DNA of 64,000 nt from Lobosporangium transversale (GCF_002105155.1 NW_019028991.1:783033-847032); one strand, 5' to 3'; shown: positions 43,396 through 59,559, counted from the first letter of the stretch. The notes: a model not told the origin generated them from the sequence alone. Numbers and translations: made by a program.

Positions 43396-45127
43396 AAATG
43401 GCTGCGGCACAAAGTGGTCTTAAAATAAGAGATGGAGAAATGGAGAGAGGAAACAAAATCTATCATCAATTGAGCAAGGTGGTTTTAAGATCCAATAAGG
43501 TTGGCTCTCTTTACATTTTTGGAAATTTGCTAATTGATGTACACTGTCCTGTTCCCTACCCCTCATCCCTCAGCACTCTTAGTTTTATGGGCCCTAATAT
43601 CTCTACTTTAAGTCCTGCTTCTTGGTGCGGTTCGGTCTTCTTATCAAATATGCACTTGAATTATTGCAGCCGTTATAAATCCAAGGGCAAGGGCAAGGGC
43701 AAGAGCAAGGGCAAGGGCATTATTTAAAGTAATGCTATTGAGCTGTAAAGTGTGGAATGCATATGTTTCTTATTTTTGTTGATACTTATTTCGGTAGAAA
43801 TCCGAAATTGGTCAAAATAGACGGTATGTATTTATGTTGGGGGAGGGAATGGTGCGATGCAGTGGCATTATTTTTCGATGTACCTGAACACGTTACCTTT
43901 CGTTTGTGTATATATGGTTGCACCCGGAATTATTTTTCACGAGGATCCCATATTTAAATCCATGTAAAAAAAAGAAGAGGGTTAAAAGTACGAAGCACTC
44001 AAAGTGGACACCAGAGAAGGTGTATAATGAAGGTTTTTTTTTTTTTTTTTTTTTTTTTTGTTCTCCACATGTCAGGAGGCCATGCATCCAAGAATTTAAA
44101 CAGGGCTTTTCAGCACCGACCACTTACCAATTCATATTATTCATCGAGTTTGCAAAAAACAGAGATGAATGGATGGGTTTGTATTTATTGTTTAAAGCAT
44201 ATCCATCTAAAAAAGTGGACTGCAACATAATTGGCGTTTTTTTCAAGGCTAACTCTGCATATTCGAACTATCAGAAAGGTGCTTGCTCATTTTGTTGCGT
44301 CCCGGACAATATTTTGTACAACTTCATTTGAGAGCAATATGTTTGCTTTTTGCTTGGTATACATTGTATCACCGTTTGTTTGCAATAGCCTTGAATCATA
44401 TGGCAGCAAGAACAAAAGAACGAAAAAAGGATACTTTAAACGCCTTTTCTTGTCTAATTTCAGGGCCTCGAAACCCAGAAATCGAACGGATGCAGAATGT
44501 GAGGACAGCAAGTTACTTTGTAACGGAACTTGTAGTCAGCAAGAAAAGCGCATCCCACATCACCTGTTTTCGGCTCTTCCACATTCACTCACACATACAT
44601 AAATAAACCTCGTCTCCCCTCCACATTCCTCCCATTTTCCTGTCCGTTTCTTTGACCTTTTTGACCTTCTTTTAACTCTCTCGTTTTCCTTCCTTTCTTT
44701 GTATTTTATTTCTTGTTTTGTTGGCCCATCCTTCCTCCTCCTCCACAACCAATCTCTTTGCCCCCACGGACCTTGTCTTAAATTCATTACTCCTTTAATA
44801 TACCATCCTTCATCTTCATCACACCCCCTGGAATGACCCATCTTCACTTCACACGCTCCTAGCGAGTCATACTCAACAACAACCGTGTCGCAACTTTCTT
44901 TGCATAGTATATGTAAGGTATTCATAAGCTTGTATGATACCATTGCTATTCAGAGAACCAACAGCAATTAAGTGTACAAAAGTCTTGATGCGTGGACCTC
45001 CTTTATCCCTCTCTCTCTCACACACACACATTATCTGACTATTCGAGGCGCGTTCCTTCCAGACCCTATTTTCATCCCTATAAAATCTCCTAAATAGTCT
45101 AATAGCTTCACAAAGTTTATACTCAAT
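43237..45127. other. Spacer with homopolymers and microsatellites
   Basis: 1.9 kb. A31 at 43361-43391 lies in the F-box 5' flank; a hexamer repeat (GGGCAA)n is at about 43682-43720; T25 at 44035-44059; and a (CT)n(CA)n tract at about 45007-45031. Open frames here translate to low-complexity sequence and are not called. Confidence 0.55.
43682..43720 (+). repeat. (GGGCAA)n hexanucleotide repeat
   Basis: Six near-perfect tandem copies of AAGGGC/GGGCAA with one AAGAGC variant. Confidence 0.85.
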
Positions 45128-47573
45128 ATGAGTAGCCAGTCTACTGATCTCAACCCCGCCACTCAAACCCTCATCACTACATTTACTACAACAGTAAAGG
45201 GTGCTACATCATCTATTATAGCAGCAGCAACAACAACGGCAACAACAGCAACAACAACAGAGTCAGCAACGTTAGTAAAACAGAACTTGCTATGTGACTG
45301 GACCAGGACAGCAGCAAACTGTAGAGATGCAGAATTTATCCGATATATGCTTTGGGCATCATGTGCGATGCACATCGCTGTAGGGTTTTTTGGCGTTTGG
45401 CTACTGATATACCGTAACCGTGGATTCAACCGTAAGATCGTCACAGACTTGTTCCTTCCAGTCGGGACAGGGATTCGACCAAAGCCTGTACGTTTTTATT
45501 TTTAATTTCTTCTTGTTGCCCATTGTTTATGTGAGAAAAGACATTTGGTCCGCTCATGTATTAAAATGTTTGGGTTCACTTTTCATCACAGATGGACTGC
45601 CTCATTTTCTTCATGACAATATCTTGTCCCGTCAAAGTGGCTGGAAATTTACTTTTAATCTTTGATGTCCTTCAAGATGCCTACTGGCTTCGAATAGCTG
45701 TTGAGCAACTATATTGGTAAGTTGATGAGTGCGGTTCGTGTGCCATGTATATACTATCGCCTTTATCATCTGCCAATCCATATCAGCTTAACTGAGTTGG
45801 CTCCATTCTCCTTTTTATTTATTTATTTAAAGGGTGTTTATTGCAATAGCATTTTCGGCTTATTTCGTAGGGCTACTGTATGCTATGCCTATCACCACGC
45901 GCCAGGGAATATTTGCTGTATACCAGCCCGAGGTGGCATATGGCGCCCGCGCGCTTCGACCTATTCATGTCTTGACACCTTCAACTGTACAAAAAAACAT
46001 CCTTCTTATTATGGGAGCTGTCTATCCATCGCTCTTTGGCGCTGGAATAGGGATTGCATCTGGCGCTCTTCGCGACCAAGGAAATGAGGAAGCATCCCAT
46101 ACTTTGCTCCTTATCCAATATGCAAATTGGTCCTTAATTCTTTATATCATGGCGTTCATGTTCTTTTACTATGGCCTCAAATACACATTTATACTCAGAG
46201 CCAATATTATCATTGCGGAGAAAGCGCTCAAGGCACCACGAGCTGCATTCGGTATCGGAAACATTAGATCTCGTTCACCGGCGCGTTTCTTGTTTATACA
46301 GCTTCAGATTACTGGCTTTGGCGGATGTGCTGTCACTGTCTTGGCGGGAACATTGTGTCTATTCTGGGTACTGTTCCAAGACAAAATCCTGGAGATGGAA
46401 AACGACCAACTGCCACATACAATTGCATTCTTCTGGACATGTGCAATGGCTGTAACTTATCTCGTTGCCATGTCATTGGTCACAGTTCAGTCGATAAGAA
46501 CGCGGAGGAGAGGAATGCAGGAACCCTCCTCGAACGTGTCGAACCCATCGAATTCCCGGAATGGGCCATCATCACGTCAAGGAAGTGGTGGCAGTGAACC
46601 CACAGTCCAGAGTAGTGGTACAGGGGGAGGGAGGGCAGGCAGCTTGAAGAAGGAGCGCCTAGACCAAAACTTTACAAGTAAAGGGTCAATGAAATCCGAC
46701 TCTGAAGCTTGCCTAACATATGGTGACTCTGAGGACGCGAATGCACATCATCCAAATATGGGATTCGATAGATACCCAGTGGAGAGTTTTGATTTAGAAG
46801 GAGCAGCTGCTACGGCAATCGAGAGCGATCGCGATTCTTATAGAGCCCCATCCTTGACTCCACCGCCACGACATTTGTCTATAAACACCAACAGCGCTAA
46901 TGGTAATGATCCCGCCTCAAAGACATATATTATAAACATAGGTCCAGCCCCTAGCCAGATTCGTGAATCCGTTTTTGGTGGCAGAACACCGCGTGAAGAG
47001 ACCTCGACATCTTCACTCTCTCCACCTCTGTCGCCGACATCTGGAGGGTTCAATATCCCGTCATTTCCATTAGCAATAATACGTCCCAAATCTAGGAACA
47101 GCACCCATCCTCGTCCTTCAATTAGCTCAGTTACATCTAGTGGAAGCCCATCACACCACACGACCTCTACCACGACATTAGGAAGCTCGAATCGCTTGTC
47201 AAGGAATTCATCCTTCAAGAATAGCGGGCCTGTGTCGGTGAATCCTCCGAAGAGCCCTACTCATCAAGGGATTCGTAGACCATCCAACATAGAGCAGCAG
47301 CCACATACGCCAACGTCTCCCGCCCCTGTGTACGCTCCTCGCGAGCAGCACTCAAGGATTGAGAGACGGTTCAGCAACACGATACGAGAGCAATCGAGTT
47401 CAGATATCCATCCGATAGCAAGTACTTCTGCACCGTCTTCTCCATCAAGAGGTGGAGGGGGCGGGTATCGAAGCCATGAAATTGGATTAGAATCAATCCA
47501 GAGCTATGCAATGCAGCAGCAACAGGAGCCGCCTGCATCTGCGTACATGCGTTCGAGCGACTTGGATGTGTAA
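45128..47573 (+). CDS. Seven-transmembrane orphan protein (GPCR-like topology)
   Basis: Exons 45128-45487, 45592-45716 and 45833-47573; 741 aa. The extracellular N-terminus is Thr/Ala-rich (TTTATTATTTES) and ends in LLCDWTRTAANCRDAEF with two Cys. Seven hydrophobic segments follow: YMLWASCAMHIAVGFFGVWL; LIFFMTISCPVKVAGNLLLI; VFIAIAFSAYFVGLLYAM; ILLIMGAVYPSLFGAGIGIA; LILYIMAFMFFYYGLKYTFI; FGGCAVTVLAGTLCLFW; AFFWTCAMAVTYLVAMSLV. After TM7 comes a ~350-residue Ser/Pro/Asn-rich cytosolic tail. No canonical GPCR motif is recognised, so receptor function is only suggested by topology. The TAA stop is directly followed by a genomic A-run (47572-47594). Confidence 0.75.
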
Positions 47574-49447
47574 AAAAAAAAAAAAAAAAAAAAATTGCAT
47601 AAAATAAAAGTAAAAATTTGCATGTAAAATACATTATTTAGACTAGGATATTTGCCCCGAGTCCAGCACGGATTCAAGTATCTCAATGTTTTCATGTCGT
47701 TGTGTTTTTGAAAATAATGAAGTAATGACAAGTGTAGACGCCGTCAGAGTCTTTTGCGACCAGAAATGGAGTATCCCAGCTATTCCAGCGGAAAATAAAG
47801 GTGTATAGGCTTGGCAGAGTGATGAGTTTATTGCAATATGGCAGAATGGTCTGTCAAAATAAAAAATAAAAAATTTAACCAACAGTGTGAGGAAATAGAA
47901 AATGCTTCAACAGACTTTTGACACGTTGTCATTGATGATTTGACGCTCAGTATGACAGCAAACCAGGAGGGAGGTTTACAAAGCGCACAAAAGAGGCGCA
48001 GGCGCAATAATAATGATCTTTTTACTGATGATGAAGGGTATATACTGTGTCTGTTCCGCCCCTGAACGCAAGGTTGATGAACTATGCCGATGTGTAACAG
48101 TGTCTGAAGTGAGTGAAGCACTGCTCATGTAAACCCTGTCAGAGGGCACACCTTTCTCGTCATATGAAATAATGAAAGCTCATGTTGGCAGCCCTTGCCG
48201 TTGATGTCATCCTGGATATTGAAATAGCTGCCAATTTATCCATGAATGTTAATATTACATCTGCAGAGACATGTTTAATCATGCTGAAGTATAGTTTACA
48301 TTATTTTTTGATAGTCTTAGTAGCCAAGGCAGCCATATGGCATTTGTCATCAGAGATCTATCCAATCTTCGTTCAATCGCAAAAATTTGGTTCGCACATT
48401 CAAGTGTGCTGTGACTTGACACGATCTTGTGAATACAATTGAGGGGGAAAAAAAAAAAAAAAATGAGTAGTGTTTCTCTGGTGGCACCAATCAACAGTGA
48501 TTTCAGAATCTGTTGACTTGAAAGGCAAAAAAAAAATTCGTAAAAGAGGAATTTGTTTTTGTTGGTTTAAAAAAGAACTAAAAGTCCTTGTGTGGCGGTG
48601 CTTTTTTTTTTTTTTTTTTTTTTTTATCGCCACGGAGTCTTTTGTGAAGAACACATGTCTATAAAGATAGATAAATATATATATGACAACATTGATAAAT
48701 TGGACTTTCGCCACAATCAAAGGAGCCACAAGGTTTCCTACCAGTGTCTAATGACACACAGAAACGACATCATTTTGATGCTCTCGGGCTGAGGCATTTT
48801 TTTTTTTTATTTTTTTTCTTTCCATCTAGAAGACCTTGCCTGCGGCGTGTGTGGCTCTCATTTTTTTTTAAAAAAAAAATAATAAACCCAATTCGACCAA
48901 TGATTTCAACAAGGTGATCTGGCAGGCTTCAAGTGTTTTGTGTGTCTGGTAATGTAATGTTTCGCATGTTGACATGACCCATTCTGACAGTACAGTACTC
49001 CGTGGAGAATTGAAATGTGACTTGCTTTATGTCTTTTTTTTTTTTTTTTTTTTTTTTTTTAGCTCCAAAAAGTCCAACCCCCTCTTGGTACAAAAATGGT
49101 AAAAAAAAAAAATTAAGTGGTGGCAAAATCAAAATGTAAACAATGATATGGATCCATGAGCGCACTGTCTACTCTGACAAAGAGGAATGGACAAAGAAGG
49201 CTCTTTTCCCTTGCCACCAGTTGACCAGTTGATTTACTTTTTTTCTCTATTTTCTGCTCGATCAACTTTGTGATCAAAACAGCCTTTTTTAACATTTCGA
49301 TCGAGACAAAGGAAGATTAGCAAGAGAAGAAGAGAGAGTAAGAAAGTAAGAAAAGAAGAAAGAAAGAAAAAAAAAAAAAGGTTCAAAGAAAGAGATTACA
49401 TTCCCAGCAGACAAATGCCAGTATACAAATTAATTATAAGGAACAGA

Positions 49448-49472
49448 AGAGAGAGAGAGAGAGAGAGAGAAG
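49448..49472 (+). repeat. (GA)n microsatellite
   Basis: About 12 uninterrupted GA units. Confidence 0.9.
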
Positions 49473-49766
49473 ATGAAAAGACAGGGAGAAGATGGTCTGT
49501 AGCGGGATGAAAAGACGAATGTTTTTTACTTTCCTATTCAATATTATTAATCAGTGTTTAGTCTGCCTTGAATCGAAACCTTATCCAAATAAAGTTTTTT
49601 TTTACTGCGGCTCTTTTTTGTTTGCTTTCCTCCTTTTGTTCTTGCACTGACGAAGACTGAAGATGTCGCTTGGGGCAAAACATGGGGTATTTTATCGTTG
49701 ACAATTGTGGATTTCTTTCTTTTTTTACCTCTTTTTTCTTCCCCTTGTTCTCTCTTCTCTTCTTTC

Positions 49767-49768
<2 letters not shown>

Positions 49769-49799
<31 letters not shown>

Positions 49800-49800
49800 T
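49769..49800 (+). repeat. (TTTC)n microsatellite
   Basis: About eight tandem TTTC units within the pyrimidine-rich stretch upstream of the C2H2 gene. Confidence 0.85.
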
Positions 49801-50037
49801 TACACTTTTTACACTTTCTTCTCTTTCTTCTCCTTTTACACTTTCTTCTCTTTTTTTTACTAAACACAGACGCTTTTGCTTTTAGCTCTTGCTTACTTTG
49901 CTACTTTGCTTACTTTGCTTACATTCTTGCCTATTCCCTCGCTCTTCACTCGCTCTCTTCACTCGCTCTCTTCACTCTTCGCTCTCTTCACCATTCAGTC
50001 CCACTCCTCTCACTCGTTGACCTCTCCCTCTAAATTC

Positions 50038-51201
50038 ATGTTGTCAGACCAGTCTCTTTTCATCTCCACTTCTGCTTCTGCTTCTGCTTCTGCTAGCCCT
50101 GCTCCTGCCACCTCTGTTCCTGTTACTACTCCTGCTTTGACCACTCTTTCTGATATTTCTGCTGCTGAATCTGCTCTCTTCCACACTCTCTTCACCATGC
50201 CTGCTCCCATCAACACCATCAACCAGGATTTCTGTCTCTTCGATCAGGATGAGACCTCTTTTGACTATCCGCTCTTCAATGGGCAAGTCGCTCCAAAGAC
50301 TTTGAAAACTGCTCAGTCTATCAGCTCTGACTCGAACGCTGCTACCCTTAACTGCTTTAACAACCAACTCAACACCCCACAGACCCCCTCCCTCAACTTG
50401 GTCAATGTCCAGTCGCCTGCTGGTCTCGGCTTTGACAGCTGCGCAGCTTTCCTTGAGGATTCTGTCTCTCAAAATTTGATTGATACTCCCTTTTCATCTT
50501 ACATGGATACACCTTTGCTTGATACTCCTCTCGAGACTCCCTATCTCAATGACCTTATTCTCGATTCCGAATTGGATTCCAAGCTCGCTGCGAATGCCTC
50601 TGCCTTGCCGCTCTTCTCTGATTTTGGCTTGGACTTTGCTTTTACGGATGCTTATTCTGTTGAACTCAACTCGATCTTGCCCCTTAACCCTGTTGAGGAT
50701 ATCTTTCCCTCGCCCTCTGTCTCGCCTACAAAGTCTGTGGTGAATGATTTCTCGGATGATGAGGATGATGAGGACGAATTTGTTTCCTCACGCGCTGCTG
50801 CCCTTGTATCTGGATTGAAGCGTAAGGCTGACGACTCTGTACCTTCGCCAAAGAAGATTCGCGCCACCGAGGTCGCACAGGTCAAGAAGCCTGCCCCCCA
50901 AAAGCGCTTCCCTTGCAGCTTTGCTGGCTGTGATCGCCGCTTCGCTCGTCTCTTCAATCTTCACACCCACGAGAAGACCCACGATCCCACACAAGCTCGC
51001 CCTTTCATCTGTTCCGAGGCCGATTGCCGGAAAGCCTTCTCACGCAAGCACGACCTGCAGCGTCATGAAGCGTCAGTCCACAAGGGTGAGCGCAATTTTG
51101 CCTGCACCACCTGCTATAAACCCTTCTCCCGTCAAGATGGGCTCCGTCGTCACCTCGCTGTCAAGGGCCCCTGCTCCGACAACGCCTGGCAAGCCACATG
51201 A
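50038..51201 (+). CDS. C2H2 zinc-finger transcription factor (Crz1-like finger array)
   Basis: Intronless, 387 aa from the ATG at 50038; the frame is open further up but there only translates the pyrimidine leader. N-terminal low-complexity Ser/Ala/Thr region (SASASASASPAPATS), an acidic patch FSDDEDDEDEF, a basic nuclear-localisation-like KRKADDSVPSPKKIR, then three zinc fingers at the C-terminus: C-x4-C finger FPCSFAGCDRRFARLFNLHTH; FICSEADCRKAFSRKHDLQRH; and FACTTCYKPFSRQDGLRRH ending with an extra Cys (KGPCSD) instead of the usual last His. The RPFIC-KAFSRKHDxxRHE arrangement resembles calcineurin-responsive Crz1 and related fungal factors. Codon choice is strongly C/T-ending, like PAB1, suggesting high expression. 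Target genes unknown. Confidence 0.85.
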   Translation: MLSDQSLFISTSASASASASPAPATSVPVTTPALTTLSDISAAESALFHTLFTMPAPINTINQDFCLFDQDETSFDYPLFNGQVAPKTLKTAQSISSDSNAATLNCFNNQLNTPQTPSLNLVNVQSPAGLGFDSCAAFLEDSVSQNLIDTPFSSYMDTPLLDTPLETPYLNDLILDSELDSKLAANASALPLFSDFGLDFAFTDAYSVELNSILPLNPVEDIFPSPSVSPTKSVVNDFSDDEDDEDEFVSSRAAALVSGLKRKADDSVPSPKKIRATEVAQVKKPAPQKRFPCSFAGCDRRFARLFNLHTHEKTHDPTQARPFICSEADCRKAFSRKHDLQRHEASVHKGERNFACTTCYKPFSRQDGLRRHLAVKGPCSDNAWQAT

Positions 51202-55099
<3,898 letters not shown>

Positions 55100-56158
55100 A
55101 AAAAAAAAAAAAAAAAAAAACAAGAAGATGAAGAAAGGATAGGAGTATATTCGATTGATCGAGGAAAAAAAAAAAAAGAAAATGAGACTGGTATGTTTGC
55201 CGACAAAGTAGACATGATGAATTGAGGGAAGCCCAACATGTGTAACTCTCAAAAAAACCAACAAATAAATTTTTTTCGCCTGGGCAAAGGTTACTCGAAA
55301 GAGAGAAAAATAATAGTTAATAATAGTTTTGATCAAAATGTTCAAAATGTTTACAAACGCGTATATTTTTTACACCAAGAGGTTTTTTTTTTTTTATCAA
55401 ACCTGTTACAATCTGCTGTGCCGAATTGAAATGATCATGAAAAAAGGAGAGAGGAAACGGATAAATTAGAGATGATGCAATAATTTTAGAGACCAAGATA
55501 AGTATTTCATCCACCTTCATTTTAGGGCAACGTGGAATCGATTCCACCGTATCTCCCTTCCGTTGCGTTCTGCGTTGGAAAGTCGAGAAAGGTCCTCTTG
55601 ATATGGGCTAACTATGATAAAAAAATAAAAATAAAAATAAAAAAAAAAAAACGTTGGAATCAAACCAGACTGCAGGCGAAACATACAAAAAAAGCAATTG
55701 GCGATTGACGTCCTATCGTATTATCGTTCTATTCAATATCCAACAGCAAAAAAAAAAAAAACTCTGCTCGCAACATGTGTAGTATGTAAAACCTTTTTGT
55801 CGTCATTGGTTGGGTTTCCCTTGATGGGTTTTTAATGTTCAGGTTCGCACAGAATAGTTTACGTATTCACCTGTTCTCCGGCTTGATTAGAACCTCTAGC
55901 CTATGAAAGGCAAATGAAAAAGACATTGATGAAAGTGTGTTTATAAAGACTAGGTCTTTCTCTCTTTCTCGCTTTTTTTTTTTTCTTTTCATTTTTTTTT
56001 TTCTTGTCTTCTTACTTGCTTAAAGATTCTCTAACTCCTGACCTGACACAGCACTTTTACAAGCTTCTATTTTTTTTTTTTTATCTAAACATTCAAACAA
56101 AACTAAAACCCAAAACGCAAACAAACAAACCAACAAGCTAACTAACAAAGCGGTCATA
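55100..56158. other. Intergenic between PAB1 and the cupredoxin gene
   Basis: 1.06 kb; A-runs after the PAB1 stop, then a C/T-rich promoter stretch (about 55955-56020) upstream of the cupredoxin-like gene. No gene supported. Confidence 0.55.
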
Positions 56159-56791
56159 ATGCGTTTCGAGATCACGACCTTTACAACACTTGCACTTCTT
56201 GTTGCACCAGCATTGGCAGCCAAGACTTGGGATGTGAAGATTGACGATGGCAAGTTTTCGCCCTCGATCCTGGATATCTCACCCGGAGACACGGTTCGCT
56301 GGCCTTTGGATGATGGCGGAGATCATGCGATTGTGGAGACCATTCCAGGGCCTCAGTCATGTACCGCAAAGTCTGGAGGATTCAATTCGGGACGAAAGAC
56401 AGCAGGCCAGCCTTATCAACGTACGTTCCCGGTTCAGGGGGTGGTGAACTACAAGGATGGCATTGGAGCCAACTGTGCCAAGAACAATACGGTTGGAACC
56501 ATTTATGTGGGACCTCGACCAAGTGACGCGGTGCCACCTGCACCAGTAACTTCGATCACGTCCGCGATGAGCAGTGCCAGTGCCAGTGCCAGTGCTAGTG
56601 TTAGTAGCACTATCCAGCAGCGTACTTCAACCACTTCGATGATGCATACTAGTAGCCGTGGAGATGGTGCGAGCCACACATCCTCCATGATTGCTCCTAC
56701 AAACCAACCCAGCAATGCCAATAAGTTGGTGCAAAGCTCGATCGCTTTGGGCTTTGTAGGTCTAATTGCAGCTCTTGCTGCAGCCCTTTAA
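56159..56791 (+). CDS. Secreted GPI-type cupredoxin-like protein (degenerate copper site)
   Basis: Single exon, 210 aa. Signal peptide 1-20 (cleavage after PALA), then a plastocyanin-like domain (WDVKIDDGKFSPSILDISPGDTVRW..., the usual fungal extracellular cupredoxin start). Next come a Ser/Ala/Thr-rich stalk (SSASASASASVSS) and a hydrophobic tail (IALGFVGLIAALAAAL) typical of a GPI signal. His56 (GGDHAI) could be the first copper ligand and Cys68/Cys106 could form the family disulfide. However, the Cys-x-x-His...Met ligand loop normally near the end of the domain is replaced by NYKDGIGANCAKNN without His or Met, so copper binding is doubtful. Probably a cell-wall protein. Confidence 0.85.
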   Translation: MRFEITTFTTLALLVAPALAAKTWDVKIDDGKFSPSILDISPGDTVRWPLDDGGDHAIVETIPGPQSCTAKSGGFNSGRKTAGQPYQRTFPVQGVVNYKDGIGANCAKNNTVGTIYVGPRPSDAVPPAPVTSITSAMSSASASASASVSSTIQQRTSTTSMMHTSSRGDGASHTSSMIAPTNQPSNANKLVQSSIALGFVGLIAALAAAL

Positions 56792-57315
56792 ACAAAAGGA
56801 GAAAGAGAAAAAAAAAAAAAAAAATAGAAAAAATAGGACAATAGATGATAAATGATCAATGTTAATAGTAATAATAATAATAATTATAATAATAAAAAGA
56901 GAAAAGGGTCCCTCTCCTTTTGCTTTTTAATTGTTCCTGAGAAGTAAGAATAAATTCAGAAATGTCAAAGTTCATTTTGGTGCATTGTCTTCTCAGTCTA
57001 GGCACAACCAAGGGCATGCAGTTGTTCATCATAGGCTTCATAGGCTGTGTCCATGTATATACCATTCATTAGACTTTGCTGTGGTTACATGAAATACATA
57101 CATGTGCATAAATACACATATAAATGTAATATCGCATGTATATGCGACGATGTCAATCTTACGTTTGGGCGAATGCTCTTTTTATATGTAAAGAGATGTA
57201 AAAAAGAATGAGAGCGAGAAGATCTATGAGAGCTTTGCATGACATTCAACGTGACCAGTAAAGTAAGTTAGACTACAGACTACAGTTACTAGTTTGCTTG
57301 GAGAAAACTCCAACC

Positions 57316-57349
<34 letters not shown>

Positions 57350-58719
57350 AGAGATGGATTTGTCACGTTTTAAGGTTAATACCCATTGGTCATGCAATTG
57401 CACCGAAAGAAAGAAAAAAGTTTGTGGGGGGCGAGAGGATGATTAGAGGCAGAAGCAACATGGAAACAATAAAGATTGGCCTAGGATTTCTTGAGAAGGA
57501 GGGGATCACCATGGAAACTATTGTTCGTCCTGTTTTGTACTGATATATATGATCAATTACGCACACAGAGAGTTGCCGTTAAGATCCAGTTGGGGCATAC
57601 ATTCCACTATGAGTCCCATCTAGGATAGATGGATACGGCACACAAAGAGCGTTAATATTGCGTTGAACGATGTAATGAATGCAATCGATATGATGGAATG
57701 GTTATTCATGGCTTCCTTTGGTTAGCATCGACAAGAGTTGCCTCAGGAGGGAGAGAATTGTGGGAAATCAAAAAAACATTTGAAACCCACAAACAATAGT
57801 CTGTAGTCTATGAACAAACATTGGGCATGGAAGACGGACATGAGACACCATGGCCTTTGTATTTGATGCAGGACCCTTTGATTTCTGTGACAAGACTTCA
57901 GAGGCAAAAAGAGCATCTGTCACCATCCTTTGCTCATTATTTTACTGTGCGACTGGACACACAAACACAACCACAGAGTGTCCCCCTCTTTTTTTCTTTT
58001 TTTTTTTTTTCCTTTTCCCCGTTACACTTTCTTTACTCACTTTCTCTCCCTCAACTCTACTCATTCGATCAACAAAACTTTAGATCAATACCCTCATTCC
58101 CTTTTCTTTTTTTTTCTTCTTCTTTCTTCATTGTCTTCATTAGAATTTGTTTGATTCAAAAGAAAAAGTTCATTTGCACATAGTCCAATTTTTTTTTTTT
58201 CCCGCTCCAATTTTTTTTAGTGTTCTTTGTGTTCCTTCTTCCTTGTATAACATCTTGCACACAAGAGCAACTCATTCAGCCTTGTTCATCTCATTCTGCA
58301 ACAAAAAACACGTCTTGAACTCCCTTTGTTATATAGTCCTCCGCCTCACTACCAACCTCTCATTCCCTTTCAGCTTCTTGGAACTCTTAAAGAAGAAAAT
58401 AAGATCAGATATACAGAACCCAATTTTACTTTACTCCCCTCTTTTTCTACAAAAAAAAAAAAAAAAAAAAAACCAGGGTAGAGTTTCTTTCCCTGGTCCA
58501 TTGTCTGTCCTCAATTCTTACCGTAACTTTCATCTCACGGAATCATCACTTTTCATCCTATCATCACCATCCCTGCAGACAATACACGTTCTGTCTTGTT
58601 TTCCGTTCGCACAGGCTTTCCCAATAACTTTCCAACGGTAGTAATCAAAAAAATTTTCATACCGTAAAAACAAAAAAAACCACAGCAATAACGATACCAA
58701 AGATCAATCATTATCGACA
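56792..58719. other. Spacer upstream of the large disordered protein gene
   Basis: 1.9 kb. A-runs at 56805-56823 and 57318-57346, an (AAT)-rich tract at about 56866-56895, and from 57970 on a C/T-rich promoter or leader with T-runs and an A-run (about 58451-58471). Frames such as 57821-58183 translate only low-complexity sequence. Confidence 0.5.
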
Positions 58720-59528
58720 ATGGCATACACACTATCGTCGTCCTTCACATATACGCCCGACGTGGTTGATTTCGATGCCATGAATATCACAGAGACATTT
58801 CCAGAAGCATCCTCCTTCTCTTTCGAGTTGAGTGGAAGTTACAATCATAGTTATTCAGATTCTATCTCCGGTATCCCTTTGGCACAGCAAGCTCTCTGGG
58901 ATGATGGTCAACTGTCTGTTCCTCCGACGGTCGAATCGAGTCGCATCTACCATCCATCCTCCGGACTTTCCTCACTCAATAACAGTGCAAATAATAGCAT
59001 TAACCTCGGATATCCAGCATCTCGACAATTTCTTGCACCTCCAGCCGTTCATCATCCTCGTACAAGAACACAATTTCAAGGATCACCTCTCAAAGATGAA
59101 TATGCAGGTTCCGGTTCGGGTTCTGATCAGCAATCGGAAGGGTATGATGATAGTAGTCTTCAAAACAGCTGGGTCGACGATACAAGAGATCATAATGGAA
59201 TTATGCTTCTGAATGACAGAGAGCATAAGGATGAACAGCACCTACTATTCCTTCAAGAGATGGCTTCAGCCAATCTAAGTCGTGGAGATAGTATCTCACT
59301 CTTTGCCAAACTTGGCGATGGTAGGTGGCGAAGAAAAATCAAAATATCCCATCAGGACTTCTCAAACTCATACCCATACCCCCTCCAAACTCTCTCATAC
59401 GCTATTCGTACGACCTTTACTGCAAGGCAGAACATGACCCATTCTTGGAAAGAAAGAAAGCAAAAAAAAAAAAAAAAAAAGGGGGGAGGCGAGTGAGGGT
59501 GGGAGTCATGACTGAAAAAAGATCACAA

Positions 59529-59559
<31 letters not shown>

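Larger units (their letters stand above)
47574..50037. other. Spacer and long pyrimidine-rich leader of the zinc-finger gene
   Basis: 2.5 kb without a supported gene. Contains A/T runs (T24 at about 48602, T24 at about 49037), a (GA)n tract at about 49448-49472, a (TTTC)n tract at about 49769-49800, and from about 49690 to the next start an almost pure C/T leader with repeated modules such as TTTACACTTTCTTCTC and CTCGCTCTCTTCA. Confidence 0.55.

Noticed and set aside
43305-43727. 140-codon frame ending in KGKGKGKSKGKG
   Set aside because: It translates an A-run and a hexanucleotide repeat; the middle has no similarity. Treated as microsatellite.
25400-45031. Two compound (CT)n(CA)n repeats as possible transposon ends
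   Set aside because: Flanks of the tracts at 25.4 kb and 45.0 kb are unrelated; simple microsatellites.
49698-50033. 111-codon Leu/Phe/Ser frame upstream of the C2H2 gene
   Set aside because: Artefact of a pyrimidine-only tract, which has no stops in most frames.
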